A stretch of 64,000 bases of DNA from Nocardia niigatensis NBRC 100131 (GCF_000308655.1 NZ_BAGC01000008.1:37270-101269), one strand, 5' to 3'. Numbered from the stretch's first letter, positions 1 to 9,063 are shown. Translations and numbers: made by a program. The notes: generated by a model from the sequence alone, not told the origin.

Positions 1-232
1 GGTGGCCTCGGCCGCCGCCAATGCGGAGAACAACCTCGGCCTGAACCCGGCCACGCTGGTCATCTCGACCGCGTACGTCGACGAGGGCGCGACCATGAAG
101 CGTTTCCAGCCGCGGGCCCAGGGCCGCGCGTTCCGGATCCGCAAGCGCACCAGCCACATCACCATCGAGGTCGAGAGCGTGCCCACCGCCGGCGCTGCCA
201 CTCGTAGCCGCCGGAAGGGAGGGGCAAAGTAA
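1..232 (+). CDS. rplV: 50S ribosomal protein L22, C-terminal part
   Basis: This is the 3' end of rplV; the frame is open at the window edge, so the start lies upstream. About 76 residues are visible, including the conserved SAAANAENN stretch, the long beta-hairpin region ([18 protein letters not shown]) and the end RKRTSHITI typical of L22. L22 binds 23S rRNA and its hairpin lines the peptide exit tunnel. The TAA stop at 230-232 is followed directly by the ATG of rpsC, which indicates one transcript and coupled translation. The C-terminus has a short basic tail (RSRRKGGAK) as in other Mycobacteriales. Confidence 0.95.
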   Translation, partial: VASAAANAENNLGLNPATLVISTAYVDEGATMKRFQPRAQGRAFRIRKRTSHITIEVESVPTAGAATRSRRKGGAK

Positions 233-1039
<807 letters not shown>

Positions 1040-1042
1040 CCT

Positions 1043-1459
1043 ATGTTGATGCCCCGCAAGGTCAAGCACCGCAAGCAGCATCACCCGAAGCGCTCCGGTA
1101 TGGCCAAGGGCGGCACCGCGGTTTCGTTCGGCGAGTTCGGCATCCAGGCTCTGGAGCCCGCCTACGTGACCAACCGTCAGATCGAGTCCGCTCGTATCGC
1201 GATGACCCGCCACATCAAGCGTGGCGGCAAGGTCTGGATCAACATCTACCCGGACCGCCCGCTCACCAAGAAGCCGGCCGAAACCCGAATGGGTTCCGGT
1301 AAGGGTTCGCCGGAGTGGTGGATCGCGAACGTGAAGCCCGGTCGGGTCATGTTCGAGCTTTCTTACCCGAACGAGGAGACCGCTCGTGAGGCCCTGCGCC
1401 GCGCGATGCACAAGCTCCCGATGAAGTGCAGGATCGTGACCCGAGAGGAGCAGTTCTGA
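1043..1459 (+). CDS. rplP: 50S ribosomal protein L16
   Basis: 138-residue L16, the usual length. It starts [14 protein letters not shown] and contains the conserved core [29 protein letters not shown]16 helps form the tRNA A-site region of the 50S subunit. A second in-frame ATG two codons later could also serve as start. The stop codon TGA shares its A with the rpmC start (TGATG), so the two are translationally coupled. Confidence 0.98.
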   Translation: MLMPRKVKHRKQHHPKRSGMAKGGTAVSFGEFGIQALEPAYVTNRQIESARIAMTRHIKRGGKVWINIYPDRPLTKKPAETRMGSGKGSPEWWIANVKPGRVMFELSYPNEETAREALRRAMHKLPMKCRIVTREEQF

Positions 1460-1698
1460 TGGCTACCGCCAATCCGGCCGCAGAGCTCCGCGAGCTCGAC
1501 AATGACGCGCTCGTCGCGAAACTGCGCGAATCCAAGGAAGAGCTGTTCAACCTGCGCTTCCAGATGGCGACCGGCCAGTTGCAGAACAACCGGCGCCTGC
1601 GTGTGGTCCGCCACGAGATCGCGCGCATCTACACGGTCATGCGTGAGCGCGAGCTCGGCCTGGCCTCCGGTCCTGAAGGCAAGGGAGACGCGGCATGA
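1459..1698 (+). CDS. rpmC: 50S ribosomal protein L29
   Basis: 79-residue L29. I chose the ATG at 1459 ([13 protein letters not shown]) because it overlaps the rplP stop by one base and gives the normal family length; a longer open frame from 1426 only reads into rplP. The conserved [18 protein letters not shown] and the ENNR-type [16 protein letters not shown] segments are present. L29 sits at the exit tunnel and contacts SRP and trigger factor. It overlaps rpsQ by 4 nt (ATGA). Confidence 0.96.
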   Translation: MATANPAAELRELDNDALVAKLRESKEELFNLRFQMATGQLQNNRRLRVVRHEIARIYTVMRERELGLASGPEGKGDAA

Positions 1699-1991
1699 GT
1701 GACGCCAAGGGCCCGGCCAAGACGCCGGCCAAGCAGGAGGAGCGGGGCCAGCGCAAGGTGCGCATCGGCTACGTCGTCTCCGACAAGATGACCAAGACCA
1801 TCGTGGTCGAGCTGGAAGATCGCGTGAAGCACCCGCTTTACGGCAAGATCATCCGCACCACCTCGAAGGTGAAGGCCCACGACGAGAACGAGATCGCCGG
1901 TGTCGGCGACCGCGTGCAGCTGATGGAGACCCGTCCGCTGTCCGCCACCAAGCGGTGGCGTCTCGTTGAGGTCCTGGAGAAGGCCAAGTAA
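1695..1991 (+). CDS. rpsQ: 30S ribosomal protein S17
   Basis: 98-residue S17 with the conserved [25 protein letters not shown] region and [19 protein letters not shown] end. It has a 20-residue charged N-terminal extension, as in mycobacteria. S17 is an early-binding 16S rRNA protein with an OB fold. It is the last gene of the S10 operon here: a strong hairpin follows at 2026, and the next ribosomal gene, rplN, is 41 kb away. Confidence 0.97.
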   Translation: MSDAKGPAKTPAKQEERGQRKVRIGYVVSDKMTKTIVVELEDRVKHPLYGKIIRTTSKVKAHDENEIAGVGDRVQLMETRPLSATKRWRLVEVLEKAK

Positions 1992-2025
1992 GCCTGCTCC
2001 ATGACTTGATCGAGTCATGAACACC

Positions 2026-2053
2026 GGCCCGCTTCCCAATAGGGAAGCGGGCC
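2026..2053 (+). terminator. Hairpin terminator after the S10 operon
   Basis: A perfect 12-bp stem (GGCCCGCTTCCC paired with GGGAAGCGGGCC) with a 4-nt AATA loop lies 34 nt past the rpsQ stop. It has no long U-run but is followed by GATGTGTTT. It probably ends S10 operon transcription before the accessory region. Confidence 0.75.
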
Positions 2054-2242
2054 GATGTGTTTGGCGGGTGTGGTGGACTCCGCTTCCTGAATCGGGAGAA
2101 CCAAGGCCGTCTTCATGTGCGTGTTTTTCTGCGGGTCGGCAGGTCCTATGCGTGACCGGCCGGTAGTGTGATCAAACTGAAACCCTATATATCCGAACGG
2201 AATTGGCGTGTCGCCCCGGTGAAGCGCTAGTTTTGTCTGGCT

Positions 2243-2833
2243 ATGAGGGATGCTGCAACAACTTCCGGGGCTTGGCGGATCGACGACCGGACCGCGGTGA
2301 CATTCCGCGAAGCGGCGGTGGCGTGGGCGCTGGCCGCCCACGAGGTACTGGCCGAATGTGCTTCCGGCTACGGTCATTTCGTCACCATCAATGAGCTGGC
2401 CGAGCGTGCGCAGGAGATGTCGGGCATCCGTACCGACGCTCCCACCCGCACCTGGATGGACGCGATCCTGCGCAAGGTCGCGCGCCGCTGCCACAATGCC
2501 GGCGAGCCGCCGCTGACGGCGTTGTGCGTCAAGCAGAACCACAAGGTGAGCGACAGCTACAAGTACGTGCTGGAACTGGCTCACCTGCCCATCCCGGCCG
2601 ACCTCGAGGTGCACGCCGCTTACGCCCGCTGGCAGTGCTACGCCGCCTACGGCGCGGACATCCCCTCCGACGGCGGCATCCCGCCCCTGATCCCGCGCAA
2701 CGGCGGCGCCCCCCGCCGGGTCACCCCCGCCGGCCCGGTCTCGACCCCGAAGCCGGACGCGGAGCCCCGCAAGGCGGTCTGCACCTCCTGTTTCACCGAG
2801 CTCCCCGCGAACGGCGTCTGCTACTACTGCTGA
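2243..2833 (+). CDS. Hypothetical protein with C-terminal CxxC...CxxxxC zinc-ribbon-like end
   Basis: 196 residues; I do not recognise the family. The first 130 residues look like a compact helical domain (HFVTINELAERAQ... WMDAILRKVARRCHNAGEPPLTALCVKQN), reminiscent of winged-helix accessory domains that accompany nuclease-type proteins, but this is only an impression. A Pro-rich linker follows, then a final CTSCFTELPANGVCYYC with four cysteines that could bind zinc. It stands alone between two hairpin terminators (2026 and 2856). The start is ATG at 2243 without a clear Shine-Dalgarno sequence. Confidence 0.6.
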   Translation: MRDAATTSGAWRIDDRTAVTFREAAVAWALAAHEVLAECASGYGHFVTINELAERAQEMSGIRTDAPTRTWMDAILRKVARRCHNAGEPPLTALCVKQNHKVSDSYKYVLELAHLPIPADLEVHAAYARWQCYAAYGADIPSDGGIPPLIPRNGGAPRRVTPAGPVSTPKPDAEPRKAVCTSCFTELPANGVCYYC

Positions 2834-2855
2834 CCTGCGGTCGAGCCGGAACTCG

Positions 2856-2883
2856 AAGGCCCGCTTCCCCCGGAGCGGGCCTT
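2856..2883 (+). terminator. Hairpin terminator after the zinc-ribbon-like gene
   Basis: Perfect 10-bp stem AAGGCCCGCT / AGCGGGCCTT with an 8-nt loop, 23 nt after the stop of the preceding gene. The sequence closely resembles the hairpin at 2026. Confidence 0.7.
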
Positions 2884-3000
2884 CGCGTCTGCTCGACGCC
2901 GCGGAGACGCTGTTGACGACCGGTGGTATCGACACTGTGACCGTCGAAGCCGTCACACGCATATCGCAGGTCGCCCGCACCACATCGTCTTCGCCCACCT
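2880..3000 (+). pseudogene. Remnant of a TetR-family regulator N-terminus
   Basis: Reading from about 2886, the frame gives RLLDAAETLLTTGGIDTVTV followed by EAVTRISQVARTT. This is the pattern of the first helices of a TetR DNA-binding domain (ILDAA..L....G...VTVEAVAR.AGVARTT). After ARTT the expected recognition-helix continuation (LYRHF) is missing and the frame becomes low-complexity. There is no start codon, since the 5' end falls inside the preceding hairpin. It is a decayed fragment. Confidence 0.45.
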
Positions 3001-3364
3001 CGCCGGCGTGCGCGCCATCGACCACGATGACCGCGTACGTCTTGTCGACGATTTCATCGCGGCCCGTATGGCGCGAAAACCTGTGGATCCGGCGAAGTAG
3101 AATGCGGCCGCCCGGGCTCCGGAGGCCGGCGAAAGTTGTTCAAGCTGTGCGCGATACGACAGTCTCGACCTCGATCTGGTGGGCGCTGCCTGTGTCGCGC
3201 CGGCGGATGAGTTCGATACGCCACTCCAACGCACTATTGTCGACAATACCGGCTAAGCGGACATACCGAACCGTTCATTCTTGAGTGCTTATCGGAGCCG
3301 CTGCTAACCTCGCCACCGTGTCCGGATTCGGTCACGGCTAATCGAGCGCGATCGGTGAGTTGGC
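2884..3364. other. Gene-poor interval before the fused monooxygenase-lyase gene
   Basis: About 480 nt without an intact gene. It holds the TetR remnant and, in another forward frame, two protein-like stretches separated by a TAG near 3100 (VRLVDDFIAARMARKPVDPAK, then YDSLDLDLVGAACVAPADEF). These look like leftovers of a lost coding sequence, but I cannot name a family. The last 85 nt carry a likely promoter for the next gene. Confidence 0.4.
3281..3310 (+). promoter_or_regulatory. Candidate sigma-70-type promoter for the fusion gene
   Basis: TTGAGT (3281-3286), an 18-nt spacer and TAACCT (3305-3310) fit a primary-sigma promoter reasonably. The start codon at 3365 lies about 55 nt downstream. 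Prediction by eye only. Confidence 0.35.
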
Positions 3365-6300
3365 ATGCTCGACAATGTTTTACGGATCGCCATTGTTGGA
3401 ATGGGACCGCGGGGTCTGAATGTTTTCGAACGTCTCTGCGCGAACGCGCGGCAGTTAGGCATCTCGGCCGGGGTCGAGCTGGTGGTCATCGACTCGAAAC
3501 GGGTTGGGACCGGGGCGGTCTGGCGCACCGACCAATCCGCGCACCTGCTGATGAACACCGTTGCCGAGCAGGTCACCGTATTCACCGATGACACCGTGGA
3601 GATGGCGGGCCCGGTGGATCGCGGTCCCAGCCTCTACGAGTGGTCGAACTTCCTGGCGAAAATCGGCAATTTCGCGGGACTGCCCAGCGGGGCGTTCGGC
3701 GCGGCAATGCGGATTTCCCCGGATAGCTATCCGCCGCGCGCCTATTACGGCCATTACCTGCGTTGGGCCTTCGAACGCACCCGTGACCGCTATGCCGAAT
3801 GGGTGCGGGTGCGCGAAATCGTGGCAACCGTGGTGGACCTGCGCGACGGACCCGGCGGATTCCAGGAACTGGAACTCGGCACCGGCGAACGAGTGCGCGG
3901 CCTGCACGCGGTGGTGCTCACCCAGGGCCATCTGTCCGAGGCGCCGCCCGCCACCGCCGGGTCGATGGCCGACACCGCACATCGCCTGGGCCTCACCTAC
4001 ATCCCGCCCGGCAATGCCGCCGACGTTGATCTGGACTGCGTCCCCGAGCGGGAGCCGGTCATCATCCGCGGCCTGGGCCTCACCTTCTTCGACTATCTGG
4101 CCCTGCTGACGGCGGGCCGGGGCGGCCGGTTCAAGGAGTCCGAGGCCGGGCTGGAGTACATCGCTTCGGGCCGGGAGCCGCTCATCGTGACCGGCTGCCG
4201 CCGCGGCGTCCCGCATCACGCGCGCGGCGAGCATCAGAAGGGTGTGGACGGTCGCTACGAGCCCCTGCTGCTGAACCGTGACCGCATCGACCGATTGCGG
4301 CAGCGGGCCAGGAAATTCGGCGACGTCTCCTTCCGGCGCGACGTCTGGCCGCACATCGCGCGCGAGGTCGAGTCGGTCTACTACACCCGCTTGATCGCGG
4401 ATCGGGTCAGCCCGCGCCGCCTGGCCTCCTTCCGCGACCGCTACCTGATCGCCCCGACCGCCGAGGCCGGCGACGAGCTGCTGAACCGTTTCGGTATTCC
4501 GGAGCGGGACCGCTGGGACTGGAGCGCGCTCGCCGACCCCACCGGCGGCCGCTGCTTCACCGATCCCGCGGACTTCCACGGCTGGCTGCTGGCCTACCTC
4601 GACGCGGATGTGCGGCAGGCCCGCCTGGGCAATGTGCACGGCCCCGTGAAGGCGGCCCTGGACGTCCTGCGCGACCTGCGCAACGAGGTGCGCCTGGTGG
4701 TCGACCACGGCGGCATAGCGGGCTCCTCCTATCGGGACGACCTCGATCGCTGGTACACGCCGATGAACGCCTTCCTGTCCATCGGCCCACCGGCACAACG
4801 GATCTCGGAACTGGCGGCACTGATTCGCGCGGGTGTGGTGCGGGTCGCCGGTCCCGGCATGCGGGTCCGGGCGGACACCAGGCACGAGTGCTTCGTCGCC
4901 GATTCACCGCTGGTCGGTGAGTCGGTGGCGTCGGCACGGACTCTCATCGATGCCTGGATGCCCGCGCCGGACCTGCATCGCACCGGAGATCCCCTGCTGC
5001 GCAACCTGTTGCGCCGCGAGGAGGTGCGGGCCTACGTCTTCGCCTCCCCGGACGGCAGTCGCTACCGCACCGGTGGGCTCGCGCTGGCGCCGGGTTCGTT
5101 CCATCCGGTGGACACTCTGGGGCGAATCCACCCGCGCCGCTACGCCTTCGGAGTGCCGACCGAGGCCGTGCGCTGGGTGACCGCGGCGGGCGCGCGCCCC
5201 GGGGTCAATTCGGTGACATTGGCCGACGGTGACGCCATCGCCCGCGAGATCCTCACCGCCCACCGCTACGAGGGTCCGGCGATCCCGTCGAATCAGCATG
5301 GGATGCGCAGGCATTCCGAATTCGCGCACGAGTGTGAAAGGCACGGCGACATGGAATGCGGTCTGCTGGCCCCGGTCGGGGTGGGCACCCCGGTGGAGTC
5401 CCTGCTGAGCGACGACGCCTGGATCGAGGCCATGCTGGAGGTGGAGCTGGCGCTGGCGCGCGCCGAGGCCCGCCTGGGCATGGTGCCCGACACCGTCACC
5501 GATCATCTGGCGGTGGCGGTGCGCGAGCACGCCTTCGACGCCCGCGAGATCGCCCAGGCTTCGCGCGGCGCCGCCAATCCGGTGGTGACCTTCGTGGAAC
5601 GGCTGCACGACGCGGTGGCGGACGTGGATCCGGTGAGCGCCAACTATGTGCACTACGGCTCCACCAGTCAGGACATTCTCGACACCGCGACCATGGTGAT
5701 CGCCTCCCGGGTGCTGGCCGTCGTGATCGCCGATCTGGACACGGCGGTCGCCGCGCTGGCCGAGCTGGCCCGCCGCCACCGCACCACGCCCATCGCGGGC
5801 CGCACCCTCGCCATGCACGCGGTGCCGACGACGTTCGGCGCGAAGGTGGCGGTGTGGATGCAGGGCCTGCTCGACGCCCGCGAACGCCTGGATCGGGTGC
5901 GCGGTACGCTGCCGGTCCAATTGGGCGGTGCGGCAGGCACTCTGGCGTCCTATATCGAGTGTGCGCGATGTGCGGACTCGGAGCTGGCGCAGGCGCCCGC
6001 CGGTGAGATCGTGGAGCGCCTCACCCGCGAGTTCGCCGCCGAACTCGCACTCGCGGTGAGCGCCGCCCCCTGGCACACGGTGCGCACCCCGATCGCCGAT
6101 CTGGCCGCGGCTCTGGCCCTCACCTCGGGGACGCTCGGCAAGCTGGCCGTGGACGTGATCTCCCAGTCCCGCAACGAAACCGCCGAATTGCTGGAGCCGG
6201 TCGCCCCGGGCCGCGGCGAGTCCTCGGCCATGCCACAGAAGCGAAACCCGGTGCTGAGCACCATGATTCGGGCGGCGGCGCTGCAGGTGCCCGCGCTGGC

Positions 6301-6733
6301 CTCGACGCTGTTCGGTGCGCTGCTGGCCGAGGACGAGCGTCCGGCCGGCGCCTGGCATGCCGAATGGCAGCCGTTGCGCGAATGCCTGCTGCTGGTCGGC
6401 GGCGCCGCCCACACCGCGGTCGAACTCGCCTCCGGGCTGATGGCCGACGCCGATCGCATGACCGAGAACCTCGCGCTCACCGAGGGGCAGATCGTCGCCG
6501 AACGCCTCTCGAGCCGCCTGGCGCCGTTGCTGGGCAAGCCGATCGCGAAGAAGGCCCTGCAAGCCGCCTCGTTCGAGGCGCAGACCACGACGCGGCCGCT
6601 GGCCGATGTGCTCGCCGAATCTCCCGATATCGCCGGGTATCTCACCAAACCCGAACTGGCCGAGCTGCTCCGCCCCGAGAACTACCTCGGCGCCGCGCCC
6701 GACCTGGTCGACCGGGTGCTGCGGAGATTATGA
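3365..6733 (+). CDS. Fused FAD/NAD(P)-binding monooxygenase and fumarase/aspartase-superfamily lyase (CreE-CreD-like)
   Basis: 1122 residues with two enzymes in one frame. Residues 1 to about 640 are an FAD/NAD(P)-binding protein of the CreE/YdhS type: the dinucleotide loop IVGMGPRG (residues 10-17) starts the protein, and motifs such as RGLGLTFFDYLALLT follow. After a roughly 20-residue linker, a lyase begins near residue 663 (MECGLLAPVGVG). It has the superfamily's three signatures: HYGSTSQDILDTA (about 763), MHAVPTTFG (about 817) and GESSAMPQKRNPV (about 951). Known biology: in cremeomycin biosynthesis, CreE oxidises aspartate to nitrosuccinate and CreD eliminates nitrite to give fumarate. 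By inference this protein could do both steps. Alternatives are an unrelated N-oxidase fused to a carboxymuconate cycloisomerase or adenylosuccinate-lyase relative. An internal ATG at 5351 could start the lyase alone. The gene is monocistronic. Confidence 0.8.
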   Translation: MLDNVLRIAIVGMGPRGLNVFERLCANARQLGISAGVELVVIDSKRVGTGAVWRTDQSAHLLMNTVAEQVTVFTDDTVEMAGPVDRGPSLYEWSNFLAKIGNFAGLPSGAFGAAMRISPDSYPPRAYYGHYLRWAFERTRDRYAEWVRVREIVATVVDLRDGPGGFQELELGTGERVRGLHAVVLTQGHLSEAPPATAGSMADTAHRLGLTYIPPGNAADVDLDCVPEREPVIIRGLGLTFFDYLALLTAGRGGRFKESEAGLEYIASGREPLIVTGCRRGVPHHARGEHQKGVDGRYEPLLLNRDRIDRLRQRARKFGDVSFRRDVWPHIAREVESVYYTRLIADRVSPRRLASFRDRYLIAPTAEAGDELLNRFGIPERDRWDWSALADPTGGRCFTDPADFHGWLLAYLDADVRQARLGNVHGPVKAALDVLRDLRNEVRLVVDHGGIAGSSYRDDLDRWYTPMNAFLSIGPPAQRISELAALIRAGVVRVAGPGMRVRADTRHECFVADSPLVGESVASARTLIDAWMPAPDLHRTGDPLLRNLLRREEVRAYVFASPDGSRYRTGGLALAPGSFHPVDTLGRIHPRRYAFGVPTEAVRWVTAAGARPGVNSVTLADGDAIAREILTAHRYEGPAIPSNQHGMRRHSEFAHECERHGDMECGLLAPVGVGTPVESLLSDDAWIEAMLEVELALARAEARLGMVPDTVTDHLAVAVREHAFDAREIAQASRGAANPVVTFVERLHDAVADVDPVSANYVHYGSTSQDILDTATMVIASRVLAVVIADLDTAVAALAELARRHRTTPIAGRTLAMHAVPTTFGAKVAVWMQGLLDARERLDRVRGTLPVQLGGAAGTLASYIECARCADSELAQAPAGEIVERLTREFAAELALAVSAAPWHTVRTPIADLAAALALTSGTLGKLAVDVISQSRNETAELLEPVAPGRGESSAMPQKRNPVLSTMIRAAALQVPALASTLFGALLAEDERPAGAWHAEWQPLRECLLLVGGAAHTAVELASGLMADADRMTENLALTEGQIVAERLSSRLAPLLGKPIAKKALQAASFEAQTTTRPLADVLAESPDIAGYLTKPELAELLRPENYLGAAPDLVDRVLRRL

Positions 6734-6791
6734 GCAGCGCTCAGCGTGGACGGTGTGAGCAGCGCTCGATGCGGACTGTGAGCAGCGCTCA
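6731..6791. repeat. Three copies of a TGAGCAGCGCTCA palindrome between convergent genes
   Basis: Copies at 6731-6743, 6756-6768 (last base G instead of A) and 6779-6791, spaced 25 and 23 nt apart. Each can form a 5-bp stem with an AGC loop. The first copy contains the stop codon of the fusion gene and the third contains the stop codon (reverse strand) of the DUF5997 gene, so the array fills the whole intergenic space. It may act as a bidirectional terminator or a protein-binding array. Confidence 0.8.
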
Positions 6792-7208
6792 GTTGCCGAA
6801 GCGGTTCTTGGGCGGGCGGTTGGAGGCGGCGCGGCGGGCGGCCTCCTTGTCCTTGACCCGCTCGGCCTCCTTGCGCACGGCGATCAGGTTGTCGCGTTCG
6901 CGCAGCAGCCATTCCGGCGGGTCGGCGAGCAGGGCGGCGATCTCGTCGGCGGTGAGGGCGTCGGTGACGCCGCCGCGAGCCAGGCCGGAGTTGGAGACGC
7001 CGAGCTTGCGGGCCACCACATCGCGCGGGAAGGGGCCGTTGGCGCGCAGGTCGATCAGCCACTGCGGGGGATCGGTGCGCAGTTCCTCGAGCTGGGCGCG
7101 GGTGACGGGTGAGTTCCGGAACTCCGCGGGGGTTGCCGCGAGGTAGATGCCGAGTTTGTTCGCCGCGGTGAGCGGCTTCATGGTCTGGGGGTTCTTTTCC
7201 GGGCTCAC
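6789..7208 (-). CDS. DUF5997 family protein
   Basis: 139 residues matching the actinobacterial DUF5997 pattern: MKPLTAANKLGIYLAATPAEF near the start, DPPQWL and DPPEWL repeats, and VVARKLGVSNSGLARGGVTDALT, which looks like a helix-turn-helix-like segment. The C-terminus is a charged coiled-coil-like helix. The function of the family is unknown. It is divergently transcribed from a LysR-type regulator 51 nt away, a pairing I recall as common in actinobacteria, so the two are probably functionally linked. A start at the internal MKPLTAANK methionine is possible. Confidence 0.75.
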   Translation of the reverse strand: MSPEKNPQTMKPLTAANKLGIYLAATPAEFRNSPVTRAQLEELRTDPPQWLIDLRANGPFPRDVVARKLGVSNSGLARGGVTDALTADEIAALLADPPEWLLRERDNLIAVRKEAERVKDKEAARRAASNRPPKNRFGN

Positions 7209-7259
7209 TGATCAAGGGTATCGGGCGGGTGGGGCGAACCTCCTGGCCGGTGCAATACC

Positions 7260-8255
7260 GTGGACGCCATGAGCCGGTTGGAGTCCATCGATCTGACGCG
7301 CCTGCGCTGGTTCGTCGCGGTTGCCGAGGAATTGCATTTCGCCCGGGCGGCGCGTGGCCTCGGGATTTCGCGGCAGCGATTGAGCGGGACGGTCATCGAG
7401 CTGGAGGAAGAGCTCGATACCAAGCTGTTCGTGCCGGGCGCGCAGCCGACCGAGTTGAGCGAGGACGGGCGGGTGCTGCTCGACGAGGCCCGTGCCCTGC
7501 TCGCGGCCGCCGCGGCCGCGGAACCGGAGTCGCGGCCGGCCGCGGCGAACCGCCTGCGCGTCGGTTTCGTCCCGGGTGTGACGGTCACCAAATGGGAGCG
7601 CATCTGGCGTGAGCGGTTCCCCGAGATCGCGCTGGAACTCACGCCGATTCCGATGAAGGAGCAGGAGCAGGCGCTGCGCGCCGACACGGTCGACATGTGT
7701 TTCGTGCGGCTGCCGATCGACCGCGACGGCGTGAGCGCGATTCCGCTGTACCGCGAACTCCCGGTCGTGGTCGTCCCGAAGGATCATCCGATCGCCCTGT
7801 TCGAGCAGGTCGCCACGGCCGATCTGGCCGACGAGCGCATGCAGGACGCGGCCGACCTGGACGATGCCGCCATGACCATGGAGCTGGTAGCCGCGGTGAG
7901 CGGGGCGGCCATCGTGCCGCACTCGATCGCCCGCCTGCACCACCGCAAGGATCTGGTCTACCGGACCGTCACCGATGTGCCCGAGACGGAGATCGCGCTG
8001 GCCTGGCCCGCCGACCGCACCACCGAGCTGGTGGAGGAGTTCGTGGGTGTGGTGCGCGGCCGTTCCGCGCGCAGTTCCCGTTCTTCGTCGGGTCAGCCGG
8101 ACAAGCCTGCGCGGCAACAGCATTCATCCGGAAAGCCCGCTGCCGCGAAGGCCGGGAGCGGGGCGCGGAAGCAGGCCGGTGCGAAGAAGCCCGCGGCCGC
8201 CGCGAAGTCGAAGCAGGGCGGCGCGAAGAAGCCCGGCAAGCGGCGTGGCCGCTAG
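7260..8255 (+). CDS. LysR-type transcriptional regulator with a basic Lys/Ala-rich tail
   Basis: 331 residues from GTG 7260 (ATG 7269 is an equal alternative). Residues 10-65 form the winged HTH (LRWFVAVAEELHFARAARGL, then GISRQRLSGTVIELEEEL), and about 95-265 the periplasmic-binding-like effector domain. The last 55 residues are unusual for LysR proteins: a low-complexity tail rich in Lys, Ala, Gly and Arg, like histone H1 or the HupB tail. The effector is unknown. It is divergent from the DUF5997 gene, so the 51-nt space likely holds its operator. A strong terminator follows at 8279. Confidence 0.85.
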   Translation: MDAMSRLESIDLTRLRWFVAVAEELHFARAARGLGISRQRLSGTVIELEEELDTKLFVPGAQPTELSEDGRVLLDEARALLAAAAAAEPESRPAAANRLRVGFVPGVTVTKWERIWRERFPEIALELTPIPMKEQEQALRADTVDMCFVRLPIDRDGVSAIPLYRELPVVVVPKDHPIALFEQVATADLADERMQDAADLDDAAMTMELVAAVSGAAIVPHSIARLHHRKDLVYRTVTDVPETEIALAWPADRTTELVEEFVGVVRGRSARSSRSSSGQPDKPARQQHSSGKPAAAKAGSGARKQAGAKKPAAAAKSKQGGAKKPGKRRGR

Positions 8256-8278
8256 CGACCTACCCCGGTCGAACCCCG

Positions 8279-8312
8279 AAGGGCCCGCCTCCCGCTGTGG
8301 AGGCGGGCCCTT
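8279..8312 (+). terminator. Strong hairpin terminator after the LysR gene
   Basis: Perfect 14-bp stem AAGGGCCCGCCTCC / GGAGGCGGGCCCTT with a 6-nt loop, 23 nt after the stop codon. Confidence 0.8.
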
Positions 8313-8365
8313 CCGGATTCTCAGGGACGACCTGGAGAAAGTTCAGGGTCGAGTCAGGGTTGCGC

Positions 8366-8375
8366 TATACGTATA
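8366..8375. promoter_or_regulatory. Possible operator: TATACGTATA palindrome upstream of the EXLDI gene
   Basis: A perfect 10-bp palindrome extended by a further ACGT (ATACGTATACGT). It lies about 140 nt upstream of the EXLDI gene in an otherwise GC-rich stretch. Such AT-rich palindromes are typical of TetR or PadR operators, but no matching regulator gene is adjacent. Confidence 0.3.
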
Positions 8376-8514
8376 CGTCTACTTATAGTGGCTGAAGACG
8401 GGAAATGACCGTCCGGAACCCTGAGATGCGCAGCGGCACAGCGGATGTCGACCCACAGCGCCGCGTTGTTCACGCATGCCCATATGCGCATTCACTGATG
8501 ATTTGGAGCACCCC

Positions 8515-9063
8515 ATGGCCCTCGATATGGACAAGTCCAACGACGCCGACCCGCAGGAGGCCCCCGCCCCGGCTGTCACCGATCTGGTCCCGGACCCGCT
8601 GCCCGAGGGCATGCGCGAGATCACCCTGCGCGTGGGCCCGGGCGGCGGCCGCACCCAGCGCTTCGTCGGCCGGCGACTGGCCGGGGCCCAGCACGTGACG
8701 AAGGAGGGCAGCGAGTCCGTTCAGGTCTTCCTGAGCCGCAAGGGCAAGCTGGTCGTCCACCGTCACTACGTCGAGTGGTCGGACTTCGCGCAGGCCTCCA
8801 AGCTGGCCGCGCGGGAGCGGAAGGAAGAGTTCCGCACCGCCCGAAACAGTTCCGACCAGTCGGACCTCACGGTATTCACGAACTGGGCCAAGGGATTTAA
8901 GAACTGGCGCGAATTCCTCGGTCTGGACGAGGATGGTTACGGCGACTTCACACTGGAGATCGTGGATTCGCTCGCGGAGCTGCGCGACCGCATTCCGGCG
9001 AAGGTCCACCGCACCGTCGCCGACGTGGTGGAGAACCCGTCCTCGCAGGTCCTCGATATCTGA
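8515..9063 (+). CDS. EXLDI family protein
   Basis: 182 residues. I chose ATG 8515 because a GGAG Shine-Dalgarno sits 6 nt upstream; an upstream in-frame ATG at 8476 has none. The body contains MREITLRVGPGGGRTQRFVG, LVVHRHYVEWSD and the end SSQVLDI, which fits the TIGR04342 EXLDI family named after its C-terminal motif. The biochemical role is unknown. It is followed 35 nt downstream by an MMPL transporter gene, so the two are probably co-transcribed. Confidence 0.75.
   Translation: MALDMDKSNDADPQEAPAPAVTDLVPDPLPEGMREITLRVGPGGGRTQRFVGRRLAGAQHVTKEGSESVQVFLSRKGKLVVHRHYVEWSDFAQASKLAARERKEEFRTARNSSDQSDLTVFTNWAKGFKNWREFLGLDEDGYGDFTLEIVDSLAELRDRIPAKVHRTVADVVENPSSQVLDI

Noticed and set aside
2913..3284. 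A 123-codon forward frame as an intact gene
   Set aside because: Only the first 25 or so residues resemble TetR; the rest is Ser/Arg-rich noise, so I list it as a remnant.
3365..6733. The fusion gene being two genes separated by a missed stop or frameshift
   Set aside because: The frame is continuous through the linker with no stop, both halves are in the same phase, and the linker composition is normal; only sequencing error could hide a stop, and I see no sign of one.
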